Source: Methanosphaera sp.
Lineage (GTDB): Archaea > Methanobacteriota > Methanobacteria > Methanobacteriales > Methanobacteriaceae
Assembly: GCA_017430835.1 (NCBI GenBank)
Contig: JAFRMD010000055.1
Coordinates: forward strand, 1-30,363
Direction of reading: 5' to 3'
DNA: 30,363 nt
Shown here: in pieces, positions 7,340 through 16,627 of the stretch
How the letters are laid out: every line of letters begins with the position of its first letter
Numbering within the stretch: the stretch's first letter is position 1
Notes under the pieces: model-generated
Database searches by the model: none
Seen by the model: only the letters and a program-made list of their open reading frames with translations
Told to the model about the DNA's origin: nothing
Position numbers and translations under genes: made by a program

Positions 7340-8074
7340 ATGTCTAAAGCTCAGATAACTGATATATTATTAATAGGTTTTATATCAGGTGTTGTAGCTA
7401 TATTAACATCCATGATGGGAATTAGTGGTACCATTATTGGGGCTGTTGTAACATCAATTATAGCAGAATTTTTAAAAACATATTTCAAAGAACCACTAAA
7501 GGATAAGATATCTGAAAGAGAAAAAGAAGAAAACAACTATACAAAATCATATAATCAGAATCACACTTATGAAGACAGTTATCCTACCAATAACAATTAT
7601 AATGTTAAAGGTACTTATCCAAGACCTAAAAGAAGAAGAAAAGTTTCTAGGAATCGTTCCTTTATAACTACAAAAATGTTGTTCTTGTTCCCATTAGTGG
7701 TAATATTAATTATTGAAGTAATTCATTTACTTGGTGCAATACATATTATACCTTATGACATTTTCTTTACATTAGAATCAATTACGAATTGGACTTTACT
7801 TAGAACTATTGGTTTTGCTTTAATCATAATGGGTGTTTATCCTTTAGTTACTAAGAAGTTTGGAAGTCATCATGGTATAATACTAATCATTGTTGGGATT
7901 ATTGAACTGATATTCGGTTTCGCTGATGTAAATTCTAAAGCATTATTCTTATCTTCACTCGTAAGTTCTTTAAGAGAATATGTTAATATTGCAATTATCT
8001 TAGCAATTTTATATGTTATATTAACTATTCCTGAAGAATTAAATGAAAAAAGAAATGTTCATAGATTTAATTAA
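7340..8074 (+). CDS. Membrane protein of unknown function, two hydrophobic blocks with a basic/Asn-rich linker
   Basis: 244 residues. Residues about 8-48 form two Gly/Ser-rich helices (GVVAILTSMMG, ISGTIIGAVVTSII). Residues about 50-105 form a polar linker rich in Asn, Tyr and Glu ending in a very basic patch (PRPKRRRKVSRNR, about 94-106). Four more helices follow at about 112-135, 152-172, 176-197 and 214-233, and the C-terminus is short and charged. The basic patch before helix 3 predicts that the linker is cytoplasmic. The start is ATG 7340 after AGGGAG. I recognise no family. The N-terminal block resembles in composition small glycine-rich membrane domains of Methanobacteriales proteins, which is not evidence of function. 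Confidence 0.75.
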   Translation: MSKAQITDILLIGFISGVVAILTSMMGISGTIIGAVVTSIIAEFLKTYFKEPLKDKISEREKEENNYTKSYNQNHTYEDSYPTNNNYNVKGTYPRPKRRRKVSRNRSFITTKMLFLFPLVVILIIEVIHLLGAIHIIPYDIFFTLESITNWTLLRTIGFALIIMGVYPLVTKKFGSHHGIILIIVGIIELIFGFADVNSKALFLSSLVSSLREYVNIAIILAILYVILTIPEELNEKRNVHRFN

Positions 8075-8094
8075 GAATTTATATCAAATTTTTT

Positions 8095-8469
8095 CTATTT
8101 TTGTTGATTTGCGTATGCTTCTATTACTCCTCTTCCCGTATTTCTAAATGCTCGTGCTACTCCACCTTGACCTAATTTTATTCCACCAAATATTCTGGAT
8201 ACCATTATCATGTATCCGTCTAATTGGTATTCATGTAACAATTCAAGTAAGACCCTTCCTGGCGAACCTACTTCCCCATCATTTCTTGAGTCTTCCTGAT
8301 TGTTTATTAGTGCAGCATAGCAGTGATGTGCAGCTTTTTTATATTTCTTATTATGAATCTTTTGTATCTGTTCTATGTCTTCATCCAAGTTTTCTATTTT
8401 GTATAGGTGTGCATAGAATTTTGATTTTCTGTCCACTAATTTTCCTGCAAATACTTCTTCTATTGCCAT
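8095..8469 (-). CDS. YigZ/IMPACT N-terminal-domain protein (UPF0029)
   Basis: 124 residues. The ATG at 8469 has a GGTGA site 4 bases before it. Hallmarks of the domain: DRKSKFYAHLYKI near 13-25, KAAHHCYAAL near 45-54, RNDGEVGSPGRVLLELL near 62-78 (compare the family SDDGEP-xGTAGxP) and VSRIFGGIKLGQGGVARAF near 90-108. Only this domain is present; bacterial YigZ (about 200 residues) has a second, ferredoxin-like domain. In eukaryotes IMPACT binds GCN1 and affects translation control. The role in archaea is not established. It follows the ERF gene by 15 bases and is probably translated from the same message. Confidence 0.85.
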   Translation of the reverse strand: MAIEEVFAGKLVDRKSKFYAHLYKIENLDEDIEQIQKIHNKKYKKAAHHCYAALINNQEDSRNDGEVGSPGRVLLELLHEYQLDGYMIMVSRIFGGIKLGQGGVARAFRNTGRGVIEAYANQQK

Positions 8470-8484
8470 ATTTTCACCATTGTC

Positions 8485-8958
8485 TTAACTAACAGGGTAT
8501 TTGAAGTTTTTCTTTGGTTTTTCAGCATCCACCACATCATTTTCAGTGATATCCAAGAATTGCATGTATAAATATCTGCGGATGTACGTTTGAATTTTTC
8601 CCAGGTTTTGAAGTTGGTTATTTATGTTACCTTCATTTGGTAAATCTTTTCCGGGCATTGTAAATTCTGTTTTTTCCTTGTTTTCCAGGTCATATATTTT
8701 TAGTGTGTAATTATTATTTTCATAGGTGAATCTTGTTGCAAGATCTAATTCTAAGCATATTTCTATTGCTTCAGGTATTATGTCCTTTAATTCATAGTAT
8801 GCAAAGTTTTGAAATTTGTTATATCCTGACTTTGTTATTCCTTTGTCTTTAAATTTTTTTCTTGCTATCATTATCTTTTTGTAAAGGTGTACTGGTATTT
8901 CTTCTTCTATTGGATTGTTATCTATAAACATTATGCCAAGTCCTATAAGTTTTCTCAT
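8485..8958 (-). CDS. ERF-family single-strand DNA annealing protein
   Basis: 157 residues. The ERF pattern is visible: a helical start (IMIARKKFKDKG), then KSGYNKFQNFAYYELKDIIPEA (about 43-64), a beta-rich middle (TRFTYENNNYTLKIYDL), then the conserved NLGKIQTYIRRYLYMQFLDI followed by ENDVVDA (about 118-145), matching the G-x2-x-TYxRRYxL and E-x-D-x2-D end motif. ERF proteins of phages anneal single strands in RecA-independent recombination. Here no other viral gene is nearby, so it looks like a captured or residual virus gene. ATG 8958 could be leaderless; ATG 8931 (start MFIDNN) is an alternative that would remove the odd LIGLGI lead. It forms a unit with the YigZ gene downstream. Confidence 0.8.
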   Translation of the reverse strand: MRKLIGLGIMFIDNNPIEEEIPVHLYKKIMIARKKFKDKGITKSGYNKFQNFAYYELKDIIPEAIEICLELDLATRFTYENNNYTLKIYDLENKEKTEFTMPGKDLPNEGNINNQLQNLGKIQTYIRRYLYMQFLDITENDVVDAEKPKKNFKYPVS

Positions 8959-9088
8959 TAATTTTTTGTAAATTTTTATTAGTTATAATTTTTTATTTTT
9001 CTTGTTGTTTAAAAAGATTATTATATCATTTAGTAATATATTTAGTATTAATTATAATTTTTATGATTTACTTTTAGTGAGCTAAAAA

Positions 9089-9994
9089 ATGCCAAAAAAT
9101 ATTAAAAATAATACTTTGAAAGAGATTTTAGATATTATATTATATGAAGCTCCATCTACTCAAGATGAAATTGCTGAAAAGTTGAATATCAGTCGTAGAT
9201 ACGTAACTAAACTATTAAAACCATTAATTGATGAGAACGTTATTAAAAAGGCTTATGTTGTGGACTTGAAGAAATTTAATGAAATTTCTGAAATGTATGA
9301 AACTGATAATTCCGTTCCTGAGTATTCTGGAGAGTACTTCATTAAGGAAATGCTTAAAGAGATGGGTGAACAGATTAGTAAACAGTTTGCCTGGTCTTTT
9401 GAAGCTTTGAAGAATAATGATGTTGATTTAGCTCAAAGAGCTTTGGAAGAAGATTTGAATACAAATCACATGTATAATAAGATTAAGTCTTCCACTGATG
9501 CTGTTATTTCTTTAGATCCCTATTTTGAGTTTAACAATACAATTATGTTTAATGAAATTGCTTATGATATGGAGCGTATCGGTGATCATATTTGTCATAT
9601 TCCCAAATTTGTTATTGAAGAAAACAAAGATGTTAAAGAACCTGTTATTGATATTTTAGAAGAGATGTATGATACTTCAAGTGCCATGTTTAGGAAGGCT
9701 GTTAAAAGTTTTCTTAAAAGGGACGCTTATATTAAGGAGAAAATGGAGCGTTATGAGGATGAACTTACCAATCTTCAAAAATTAGCCATTAAAAAGATTT
9801 CAAGTCAAATGGCCAAGGATGATATTGATAAGAAAAATTCGACTTATTATTTGATTTTGTTTAGGGTTGTTAAGTCCTTTGAAAGAATTGGTGATATTTC
9901 TATAGAAATTACTGAAGCTACTACTCAATTTTATATTGAAAATCAGTCAAATTTAAATAGTAACCATTTTACTTATTTAAATAAGAAGAAATAA
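9089..9994 (+). CDS. PhoU-like regulator with N-terminal winged helix
   Basis: 301 residues. Residues about 5-60 form a winged helix-turn-helix (EILDIILYEAPSTQDEIAEK, then ISRRYVTKLLKPLIDENVI). Residues about 85-290 hold two PhoU-type three-helix repeats, each with its metal-binding signature: EIAYDMERIGDH near 160 and VVKSFERIGDISIEI near 260. PhoU proteins bind Mn/Fe/Mg clusters and regulate phosphate uptake. The added DNA-binding domain is a known archaeal arrangement and suggests direct control of phosphate transport genes. No pst genes lie in the window. The gene is divergent from the ERF unit; the site before ATG 9089 is a weak GTGAG. Confidence 0.88.
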   Translation: MPKNIKNNTLKEILDIILYEAPSTQDEIAEKLNISRRYVTKLLKPLIDENVIKKAYVVDLKKFNEISEMYETDNSVPEYSGEYFIKEMLKEMGEQISKQFAWSFEALKNNDVDLAQRALEEDLNTNHMYNKIKSSTDAVISLDPYFEFNNTIMFNEIAYDMERIGDHICHIPKFVIEENKDVKEPVIDILEEMYDTSSAMFRKAVKSFLKRDAYIKEKMERYEDELTNLQKLAIKKISSQMAKDDIDKKNSTYYLILFRVVKSFERIGDISIEITEATTQFYIENQSNLNSNHFTYLNKKK

Positions 9995-10047
9995 TTATTT
10001 AATTAATTGAAAAAATAAAAGTTAGAAAAAATAAGTTGTTTTTTTAT

Positions 10048-10248
10048 TTATTTGAAAGCTAATTGAATATCTTCAGCTTTTATTGTTTTTCGACCAGCAT
10101 GTTTTGCTAGTTTAGTTGCATCTCTTGATAAATCTTCTCCAATTTCTTCTAATACATTTGCTAATTCTATTGCTGCATCATCACTTACTCTTGCAGCTCC
10201 TGCATTTCTTAAAAATCTTTTCATTGGTGCTATTGGTAATTCTGACAT
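10048..10248 (-). CDS. Archaeal histone (HMf family)
   Basis: 66 residues forming a single histone fold: MSELPIAPMKRFLRNAGAAR, VSDDAAIELANVLEEIGEDL and a third helix with KHAGRKTIKAEDIQLAF. The ATG at 10248 is chosen because the GGAG of its binding site overlaps an upstream in-frame ATG at 10260, and because family members start with M-x-E-LPIAP. It forms dimers and larger stacks that wrap DNA. It has its own promoter (TATATATAAA, 10306-10297) and is not in an operon. Length and sequence are fully typical. Confidence 0.96.
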   Translation of the reverse strand: MSELPIAPMKRFLRNAGAARVSDDAAIELANVLEEIGEDLSRDATKLAKHAGRKTIKAEDIQLAFK

Positions 10249-10647
10249 GAATATCTCCATCCATTAATTTTATTAGTACTAAATATGTTCTTCTTGTTTA
10301 TATATAGTTATTGTATTTTTAATTCATATTTGTCTTTTTTTATGATTTATTTTCAGATTTATAATGAATTTATTATAAATTTTAAAAATTTTGATGTTTG
10401 AAAATTAATTGTGATTTTTTAGTTCAGCATATCCCATCCCTTTTTTTAAATATTTGTAGTGAATATTAATACACCATGTTGATATCATACATTATTAAAT
10501 GATAATTTACAATGAGAATTAATATAATTGAAGAGAAGCTATATTATTTTTATAGTTAATTGATTATATTATTATAATTTTAAGTGAAATTTTGTTTAAA
10601 TTTGTTTTGATTAAAAAGAAAAAAAGAGTTTTTATAATGGAGAAAGA
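10249..10647. other. Intergenic region holding the histone promoter
   Basis: About 400 AT-rich bases. Near 10297-10306 lies the histone TATA box. The remainder, 10310-10635, shows no open frame with a start signal and no recognisable RNA. A palindrome at 10643-10656 belongs to the end of the fumarase gene. Confidence 0.5.
10297..10306 (-). promoter_or_regulatory. TATA box of the histone gene
   Basis: TATATATAAA on the minus strand, flanked by AAC; the implied start is near 10275, some 27 bases before the histone ATG. It is the best TATA match in this gap. Confidence 0.55.
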
Positions 10648-10656
10648 TTAATCTTT
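10643..10656 (-). terminator. Palindrome at the end of the fumarase gene
   Basis: AAAGATTAATCTTT is a perfect 14-base palindrome that includes the fumarase stop codon. On the minus strand it is followed within 25 bases by long T runs (CTCTTTTTTTCTTTTT). A termination role is plausible but the stem is weak. Confidence 0.3.
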
Positions 10657-11487
10657 AAGAGTGACAGTAGCATGTCTTGATGCCCAACATTGAACACAAA
10701 TTCCAACTGGAAGACCTGCAGTATGGGTATCAGCCAACTCTATATTAACTCCCAAAACTGTTGTTTTTCCTCCAAGACCCATTGGCCCTATTCCAGTCTG
10801 ATTTGCAACATTCAACAATTCATTTTCCAACTGAGCCAAACGCGGATCTTCATTCTCTTCATCTATTGGCTTAAGTAATGCTTTCTTTGCTAGTTTCATC
10901 ACCATATCCGAAGATCCTCCAATTCCAACACCTATAACTGTTGGAGGACATGGTTTTCCACCTGCAGATAATATTGCTTCTTTAAAGAATTTTTTTATTC
11001 CTTCCACCCCTTCCCCTGGAAGTAACATTTTTAATTTATTGTTATTCTCTGATCCAAAACCTTTCGGAAATATTGTGATTTCAAGTTCTTCCTTATCAGA
11101 TAACTCCAAGTTAATTTGAGGTATTCCTTTTCCTATATTGTTTCCAGTATTTTTCCTAGTTAACGGATCTACAACATTTGTTCTTAATGGAACTGATTCT
11201 GTTGCTCTTTTTACACCCTCAATTATTCCTTCATGTAAGTTTTCTACTTCAACCTTTCCAAGTTTAACAAATATAATTGGCAGTCCCGTATCCTGACACA
11301 TAGGTATCTTATTTTTTTCTGCCAATTCTATATTCTTTAAAATTGATTTTATGTTAAGTTTAGCAATATCACTATCCTCATTTTCATATGCCTGTTTTAA
11401 TCCATTTTTTATATCATCAGGTAGTATTATTGCGGCTTTTCTGTAAGTTTGACATACTGCTTGAGCAATTTCTTCTTGAGTAATCAT
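10648..11487 (-). CDS. fumA: Class I fumarate hydratase, alpha (N-terminal) subunit
   Basis: 279 residues when started at ATG 11487, preceded by AGGA; a TTG three codons upstream has no better site. It catalyses reversible hydration of fumarate to malate with an oxygen-sensitive [4Fe-4S] cluster, together with a separate beta subunit. Candidate ligands are Cys64 (MCQDTGLP), Cys180 ([15 protein letters not shown]) and Cys264/Cys267 ([11 protein letters not shown]). The last motif and the [10 protein letters not shown] loop are typical of FumA/TtdA alpha chains. The related tartrate dehydratase alpha chain is the main alternative; in a methanogen the incomplete reductive TCA path makes fumarase likelier. 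It lies downstream of porCDAB on the same strand, after a gap of 241 bases. The beta chain is not in this window. Confidence 0.88.
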   Translation of the reverse strand: MITQEEIAQAVCQTYRKAAIILPDDIKNGLKQAYENEDSDIAKLNIKSILKNIELAEKNKIPMCQDTGLPIIFVKLGKVEVENLHEGIIEGVKRATESVPLRTNVVDPLTRKNTGNNIGKGIPQINLELSDKEELEITIFPKGFGSENNNKLKMLLPGEGVEGIKKFFKEAILSAGGKPCPPTVIGVGIGGSSDMVMKLAKKALLKPIDEENEDPRLAQLENELLNVANQTGIGPMGLGGKTTVLGVNIELADTHTAGLPVGICVQCWASRHATVTLKD

Positions 11488-11708
11488 AATATACAATCCT
11501 AATAAAAAAAAATTTTTTCTATTTAGAATTTTGTTAAAACTATTATAAATTTTTTTAATTACAAAAGGAATAAATTGTTTGAATAAATTCTTTATCTAAA
11601 AAATAAGTTCTAAAAATAATTTTCATGAATACCTTATGAATACAGTCAAAAAAATCCATTGAGATAAATCTAAAAAAAAATAGTTAAAAAAATGAAGATG
11701 AAATAGAG

Positions 11709-11734
11709 GAATAATTAATTATGCATAATTATTC
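11709..11734 (-). terminator. Hairpin at the end of porB
   Basis: GAATAATTA (11709-11717) and TAATTATTC (11726-11734) are a perfect inverted repeat with an 8-base loop. The porB stop lies inside it. On the minus strand it is followed by pyrimidine-rich sequence with a T7 run about 25 bases on. It is a possible terminator separating por from fumA. Confidence 0.35.
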
Positions 11735-12604
11735 TGTTAATCCAAACTGTTTACTTTGAGCATCAACGAAATCTTGAATAGTTTTTATTTGTTCATCTTT
11801 TAAGTGTCTGAATCTTTTTTGTTCTTTTAAGTATTCTTCAACAGGTAGTTTTTGGCTAGGTTTCACAGTAACTTCTATTTGACCTTCTACTGCTTCATAT
11901 AATAACCACATGTGAGTATCTACTGCAAGTTTTCCCAATTTAACAGTTTTTTCTGGTGAATAACCCCATCCTGTTGCACATGGTTGTAATACGTGAATAT
12001 AAGCCGGACCTGGAATTTCAGATGCTTTTTTAACTTTATTCATTAAGTCTTGTGGATGAGAAATACATGCTGTTGCTACGTATGGTACGCTATGAGCCAC
12101 CATTATTGCTGCCATGTTTTTCTTAAACTTGTCTTCACCGAAACTTTCTTTTCCTGCTGGAGATGTAGTTGTACTTGCTCCATATGGAGTTGAACTACTT
12201 CTTTGAATACCAGTGTTCATGTATGCTTCATTATCGTAACATATGTATATGATGTTTTGGTTTCTTTCCATAGCACCAGATAATGATTGCATACCAATAT
12301 CTGTTGTTCCACCGTCTCCACCGAATACTACTATGTTGGTGTCTTCTTTACCTTGCGCACGTAATGCTCCTTCCACACCACTTGCTACTGCTGAAGCATT
12401 TTCAAATGCTACATGTATCCATGGAATTTCCCATGCTGTTTCTGGATAAGGTGTGGTAATTACTTCTAAACATCCAGTTGCTGATACTGCAATAGTATTT
12501 TCACCTAATGCTTTTAATGCTAATCTTACAGCAATGGTTGCACCACAACCTGCACATGCTCTGTGTCCTGGTGCTAAGTATTCTTTTTCATCAATACCTT
12601 TCAT
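11729..12604 (-). CDS. porB: Pyruvate:ferredoxin oxidoreductase beta subunit (PorB)
   Basis: This 291-residue thiamine-diphosphate subunit carries [20 protein letters not shown] (96-115), the Mg-TPP-binding motif. Cysteines for a [4Fe-4S] cluster are Cys17 and Cys20 (RACAGCG), Cys45 (ATGCLEV) and Cys209 (QPCATGWGY). It completes the PorABCD complex, which in autotrophic methanogens reductively carboxylates acetyl-CoA to pyruvate using ferredoxin. It begins 6 bases after the porA stop and is last in the C-D-A-B order. A 2-oxoisovalerate or 2-oxoglutarate specificity is less likely given the gene order and neighbours. Confidence 0.94.
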   Translation of the reverse strand: MKGIDEKEYLAPGHRACAGCGATIAVRLALKALGENTIAVSATGCLEVITTPYPETAWEIPWIHVAFENASAVASGVEGALRAQGKEDTNIVVFGGDGGTTDIGMQSLSGAMERNQNIIYICYDNEAYMNTGIQRSSSTPYGASTTTSPAGKESFGEDKFKKNMAAIMVAHSVPYVATACISHPQDLMNKVKKASEIPGPAYIHVLQPCATGWGYSPEKTVKLGKLAVDTHMWLLYEAVEGQIEVTVKPSQKLPVEEYLKEQKRFRHLKDEQIKTIQDFVDAQSKQFGLTE

Positions 12605-12610
12605 CCTAAT

Positions 12611-13750
12611 CTACTCCCTTAATCCTATCCATTCTACATCTTTAGTAGGATTTTCTGTTTTTGTTATAATTTCTTCAATATCTTTAGGGGTTATGTCACG
12701 TCCACCTAAACCTAAAACAAAACCATATGTTTCATTATCTACTGATGATTTTACATCTGAGTATAACGCTCCACCTACTGAGAATGATACGTCTTTATCT
12801 AATACAGCTAATTTTGCATCTTTTACTGCTTCTTTTAATGCTTCTTTTGGGAATGGTCTGTATGATCTTACTCTTACTAAACCTATTTTTTTACCTGCTT
12901 CTCTTTGTTCATCAATTACATCTTTAATTGTTCCACAAATTGAACCCATTGCCACAAAGATCATGTCAGCATCATCTGATTTGTATTCTTCTATTAATCC
13001 ATAGTAACGTCCAAACTTATCCCCATATTCTTTTCCAACTTCTTCAATTAAATCTTTGGAAGCGTTCATTGCAACCTCTAATTCATATCTTATTTCTAAG
13101 TAATGGTTTGGATCTGCCAATGTTCCTAAACTCATTGGATCCTCAACTCTTAGGTAAGCATTTACTGGGTTGAATTTTGGCAGGAATGAATCTGCATCTT
13201 CTTGGCTTAGTAATTCTACTGGGTCAACTGTGTGTGTTAATATGAATCCATCTACACATACCATTACTGGTACACAAATATCAGGATTTTCAGCAATCTT
13301 ATATGCTTGTAATATTGTATCAAATGCTTCTTGACCAGTTTCACAAAAGAGTTGTATCCATCCAGAATCTCTTTCGGATATTGAGTCTTGTTGGTCATTC
13401 CAAATGTTAATTGGTGCTGATAATGCACGGTTAGCATTTGCCATTACTATAGGTAATCTCATACCTGCTGCTGCAAATACTGGTTCATGCATATATGCTA
13501 ATCCTTGACTGGATGTTGCTGTGAATACTCTTACCCCTGTACCTGATGCTCCTATTGCTGCACTCATTGCACTGTGTTCTGATTCTACTCTTATGTATTG
13601 TGAATCTAGCTCACCATCTGCAACATAATCTGCTAATTTTTCAGATATTTTTGTTTGTGGTGTAATAGGATATACTGGTATAACATCCGGTTTTGCAAGT
13701 TTAACTGCCTCAGATATTGCTTCTGCTGATGATATAACTTTAACTACCAT
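12611..13750 (-). CDS. porA: Pyruvate:ferredoxin oxidoreductase alpha subunit (PorA)
   Basis: 379 residues from ATG 13750, whose A is also the last base of the porD stop (TAATG), a translational-coupling overlap. Further upstream in-frame codons lie inside porD and are excluded. Family motifs: [20 protein letters not shown] near 24-43, [16 protein letters not shown] near 55-70, [14 protein letters not shown] near 76-89 and [22 protein letters not shown], which includes residues that close over pyruvate and TPP. Domain III (FVAMGS, near 260) and a C-terminal domain with GLGGRDI follow. It acts with PorB, PorC and PorD in the cytoplasm. Confidence 0.94.
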   Translation of the reverse strand: MVVKVISSAEAISEAVKLAKPDVIPVYPITPQTKISEKLADYVADGELDSQYIRVESEHSAMSAAIGASGTGVRVFTATSSQGLAYMHEPVFAAAGMRLPIVMANANRALSAPINIWNDQQDSISERDSGWIQLFCETGQEAFDTILQAYKIAENPDICVPVMVCVDGFILTHTVDPVELLSQEDADSFLPKFNPVNAYLRVEDPMSLGTLADPNHYLEIRYELEVAMNASKDLIEEVGKEYGDKFGRYYGLIEEYKSDDADMIFVAMGSICGTIKDVIDEQREAGKKIGLVRVRSYRPFPKEALKEAVKDAKLAVLDKDVSFSVGGALYSDVKSSVDNETYGFVLGLGGRDITPKDIEEIITKTENPTKDVEWIGLRE

Positions 13751-13992
13751 TATTCCCTCTCCATTGTAATTGCTTTTACTGGACATTCTTCTGCACATAT
13801 TCCACAACCTTTACAATAATCATAATCTGGATTATAATCTAAGGTTATGCAACCATCAGGACAATATAAATAACAGATGCCACATCCAATACATTTATCT
13901 TTATCTGCAACTGGTTTAAATGTCCTCCAACTACCTGTTTTATTTTTCCTAGTACTTCCAGGTTCTCTAACTGCGGCTCCTATTGATTTCAT
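13750..13992 (-). CDS. porD: Pyruvate:ferredoxin oxidoreductase delta subunit (PorD), 2[4Fe-4S] ferredoxin
   Basis: 80 residues. Two classical clusters: [15 protein letters not shown] and [12 protein letters not shown], each C-x2-C-x2-C-x3-C-P type (the first with a D-G-C end). The N-terminal 30 residues ([19 protein letters not shown]) are typical of PorD. It relays electrons between the PorB-associated cluster and external ferredoxin. It starts 23 bases after porC and its stop codon overlaps the porA start by one base. Confidence 0.95.
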   Translation of the reverse strand: MKSIGAAVREPGSTRKNKTGSWRTFKPVADKDKCIGCGICYLYCPDGCITLDYNPDYDYCKGCGICAEECPVKAITMERE

Positions 13993-14015
13993 AATTTCAC
14001 CTATTCTCCTTATTC

Positions 14016-14555
14016 CTATTCTACGTTTTGTTCATAGATGTATTCTGTAGCTTTTAAGTTAGTTTCTGCTACTTTTCCTTTAAATGTAGATTTAATTGTT
14101 GTTAATAATGAATCAATGGATACTACTCCAGTTTTTGCTGATAAGTAACCTAACATAATTGTGTTTACTATGTTTCTTCCAATATTATCTAATGCTATTT
14201 GTGTTGCATCTACCGTGTATGTTGTAATATTTTGTTCTTCAAGAGAAGGAATTACTTCCCTTGTAGTGTTAACTAATATTGAACCATCATTTTGTAAACC
14301 TGATGTTAAGTTTACTACATTAGCTAATGTTTCATCCAATACAACCACATATTTTGGTTCATATATTTGATATCTTCTTCTGATTGGTTCATCGCTTATT
14401 CTAGCGAATGCTGTTACTGGTGCTCCTCTCCTTTCAACACCAAAGGATGGGAAAGCTTGAGTGTATTTTCCTTCTTCAAAAACTGCTTTAGCTAAAATTT
14501 CTGCAGCAGTTACAGCTCCTTGACCTCCCCTTCCGTGAAATCTTATTTCAATCAT
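14016..14555 (-). CDS. porC: Pyruvate:ferredoxin oxidoreductase gamma subunit (PorC)
   Basis: 179 residues from ATG 14555, which has GGAGG 8 bases upstream; a longer reading adds seven residues with no start signal. It opens with [20 protein letters not shown], the Gly-rich signature of the gamma chain, and contains [17 protein letters not shown] near 43-59. It is the first gene of porCDAB. Two TTATAAATA elements on the minus strand lie upstream at 14732-14724 and 14705-14697. Unlike the por clusters I recall from Methanothermobacter, no polyferredoxin-like porE/porF follow porB. Confidence 0.94.
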
Positions 14556-14990
14556 TGAGAAATTCCTCCAAATCATCTCATATATTATTTTATTTTGAAT
14601 AAAAATAGTTACAAGTTAGATAAATGTTTTCAATATAGTAAATTTTCAAATACCTACACTATAATTAATCATGTTAAATCATTATGTTTTTTATTATATT
14701 TATAATTGTGGTTGGTATTAAAATATTTATAACGATTCTAAGATTTAATGATAAATTTCTAAGAAAATTTGGAATAATAGGTTAAATATTAAAAATTTTA
14801 CAAAGAATTACACCTATTGATTTAAATTAAACAATAATACCTTTTTTGATTATGAAAAATTATCATATGAAATGTATAATTACGAAGTTTAAAAATCAAA
14901 AAACAACAATAATGTATAAATTAATACAATATGAATTATTAATTAAATACTAGAAAAATTAAAACAAGAAAAAAAATATTGTGTGATAAC
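14556..14990. other. Divergent intergenic region, por and DHPS-like promoters
   Basis: 435 AT-rich bases. On the minus strand TTATAAATA occurs twice, 27 bases apart (14732-14724 and 14705-14697), candidate por promoters. On the plus strand TATAAATT (14915-14922) could start the downstream gene with a leader of roughly 50 bases. No gene or RNA is recognised. Confidence 0.45.
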
Positions 14991-16577
14991 ATGAAAGTTC
15001 TATTACTAACAGGACTTCAAGCAGAAGCTCTAATAAGAAAAAACTTGGAAAAATATACGGAACATGAAGTATACCTTAAAACACTACCAATTCCCATAGC
15101 CGCTTTCATGACACCAAAATTAATTACATATCACATCAAAAAGGAAAACATATTTTACTCAATAAACTCCAACAACACAACAGTAATAGACAATATAGAT
15201 ATCATACTCACACCAGGACTTATGAAACAAGATACGACATACATTCAAAAACAATTGAAAATTCCAACATACAAAGGACCAAGCAACGCAGCAGACATAA
15301 TAATTACACTAGATATACTAAACAAAATGACATTATCCACAACAAAGGCAGCAGACATACTAATTAAAGATAAACAGTACCAAGAAATAATGAATATCAT
15401 AAACGATTACCAAAAAGATAATCCGAAAAGCATTAAACTATTAAAAAAAGAAGGAAATTTCACCATTAATAATTGTACCTTTGGAATAGATTTTCCAATG
15501 AGAATACTTGGTGAAATAGCAAATGCTCCTGATTTAACAGAAGAAGAATTATTAAAAAAAGTGAAATATTATGTTGATTCTGGAGCAGATATGGTTGACA
15601 TAGGAATGCATGCTGGAGAAAACAAGCCACAAAAAGCATATCACATGATTAAAACAATTAAAGATAACTTCAACATCCCAATTAGTATAGACACGCTAAA
15701 CACTAACGAGATAAAAGAAGCACTCAAAGCCGGAGCCGATTTGGTACTTAGTTTAGATCATGGAAATTACGAAAATATCATTAACGATATCAAAGACTAT
15801 GATGCTAAAGCAGTTATAATACCAACAAACTATAAGAAAAATTTCATACCCCGAACAGCTGAAGAAAAGGTACTGTCACTTGAAAAATTAGATAAAAAAT
15901 GTAAAAACATTACTACTATCGCCGATCCAATACTTGACCCAATAAACAGTCCCTCCTTAACTGAATCACTATGTGCATGCAAGCTTTACAGGGAAAGAAA
16001 TCCTACAAAAACCCTATTTTTTGGTGTTGGAAACGTGTCAGAATTATTAGATGCAGACAGTAATGGAGTTCACGCAGTATTAAGTGGAATAGCTATGGAA
16101 TTAAATGCAAACATACTATTCACCCCTGAAAGTAGTTTAAAAACTAAAAACAGCATAAAAGAATTAAAAACTGCATCCAGCATGATGTTTATTTCAAAAA
16201 TGAAAGATACAATTCCAAAAAATTTAGGAATCAACCTGATTAATTTCAAAGACAAACATCCAAAAGATGACGTTAAAATAGATACAAGCGATTTGAAAGA
16301 AATTACTGCAAAGGGTAATGATATTTTTAAACCAGATCCAAAAGGAAGTTTTAAAATAGTGTTAGAAGACAAACTTATAAAAGCCATATACTATAAGGAT
16401 TATAAAAAACATTGTGTTATAACAGGAACAACATCACGAGAAATATATGAAGACATAATACGAAAAGAATTAATAAGTAAAATGGATCATGCAGCTTATT
16501 TAGGTAAAGAACTTGAAAAAGCAGAAATTGCATTAAAATTAGATAAAGAATATATTCAAGATTTCCCAATATTTTAA
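14991..16577 (+). CDS. Dihydropteroate synthase-like protein of methanogens
   Basis: 528 residues from ATG 14991, with GTGTGAT just upstream; an in-frame TTG at 14979 overlaps that site. Three parts are visible: an N-terminal alpha/beta region (about 1-160, with VLLLTGLQAEALIRKNLE and DIILTPGLMKQDT); a pterin-binding TIM barrel (about 166-396, with SGADMVDIGMHAGENKP, PISIDTLNTNEIKEAL and GADLVLSLDHGNYEN); and a C-terminal domain (about 400-528, ending KMDHAAYLGKELEKAEIAL) of the kind also linked to methyltransferase subunits. Such proteins are widespread in methanogens and are thought to belong to tetrahydromethanopterin metabolism. The exact reaction is not something I can assert. The barrel resembles folate FolP but lacks the usual N-terminal start. 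Confidence 0.82.
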   Translation: MKVLLLTGLQAEALIRKNLEKYTEHEVYLKTLPIPIAAFMTPKLITYHIKKENIFYSINSNNTTVIDNIDIILTPGLMKQDTTYIQKQLKIPTYKGPSNAADIIITLDILNKMTLSTTKAADILIKDKQYQEIMNIINDYQKDNPKSIKLLKKEGNFTINNCTFGIDFPMRILGEIANAPDLTEEELLKKVKYYVDSGADMVDIGMHAGENKPQKAYHMIKTIKDNFNIPISIDTLNTNEIKEALKAGADLVLSLDHGNYENIINDIKDYDAKAVIIPTNYKKNFIPRTAEEKVLSLEKLDKKCKNITTIADPILDPINSPSLTESLCACKLYRERNPTKTLFFGVGNVSELLDADSNGVHAVLSGIAMELNANILFTPESSLKTKNSIKELKTASSMMFISKMKDTIPKNLGINLINFKDKHPKDDVKIDTSDLKEITAKGNDIFKPDPKGSFKIVLEDKLIKAIYYKDYKKHCVITGTTSREIYEDIIRKELISKMDHAAYLGKELEKAEIALKLDKEYIQDFPIF

Positions 16578-16627
16578 ATGTATATCAATAAAAAGAAGAT
16601 AATATAATATAATATAAGGAAGTTATA

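Noticed and set aside
12243..13173. Plus-strand open frames opposite porB and porA, rich in Leu and Ser
   Set aside because: Antisense shadows of well-identified genes without ribosome binding sites.
13751..13807. Upstream in-frame extension of PorA
   Set aside because: It overlaps the conserved second cluster of PorD; the TAATG junction at 13750 is the natural start.
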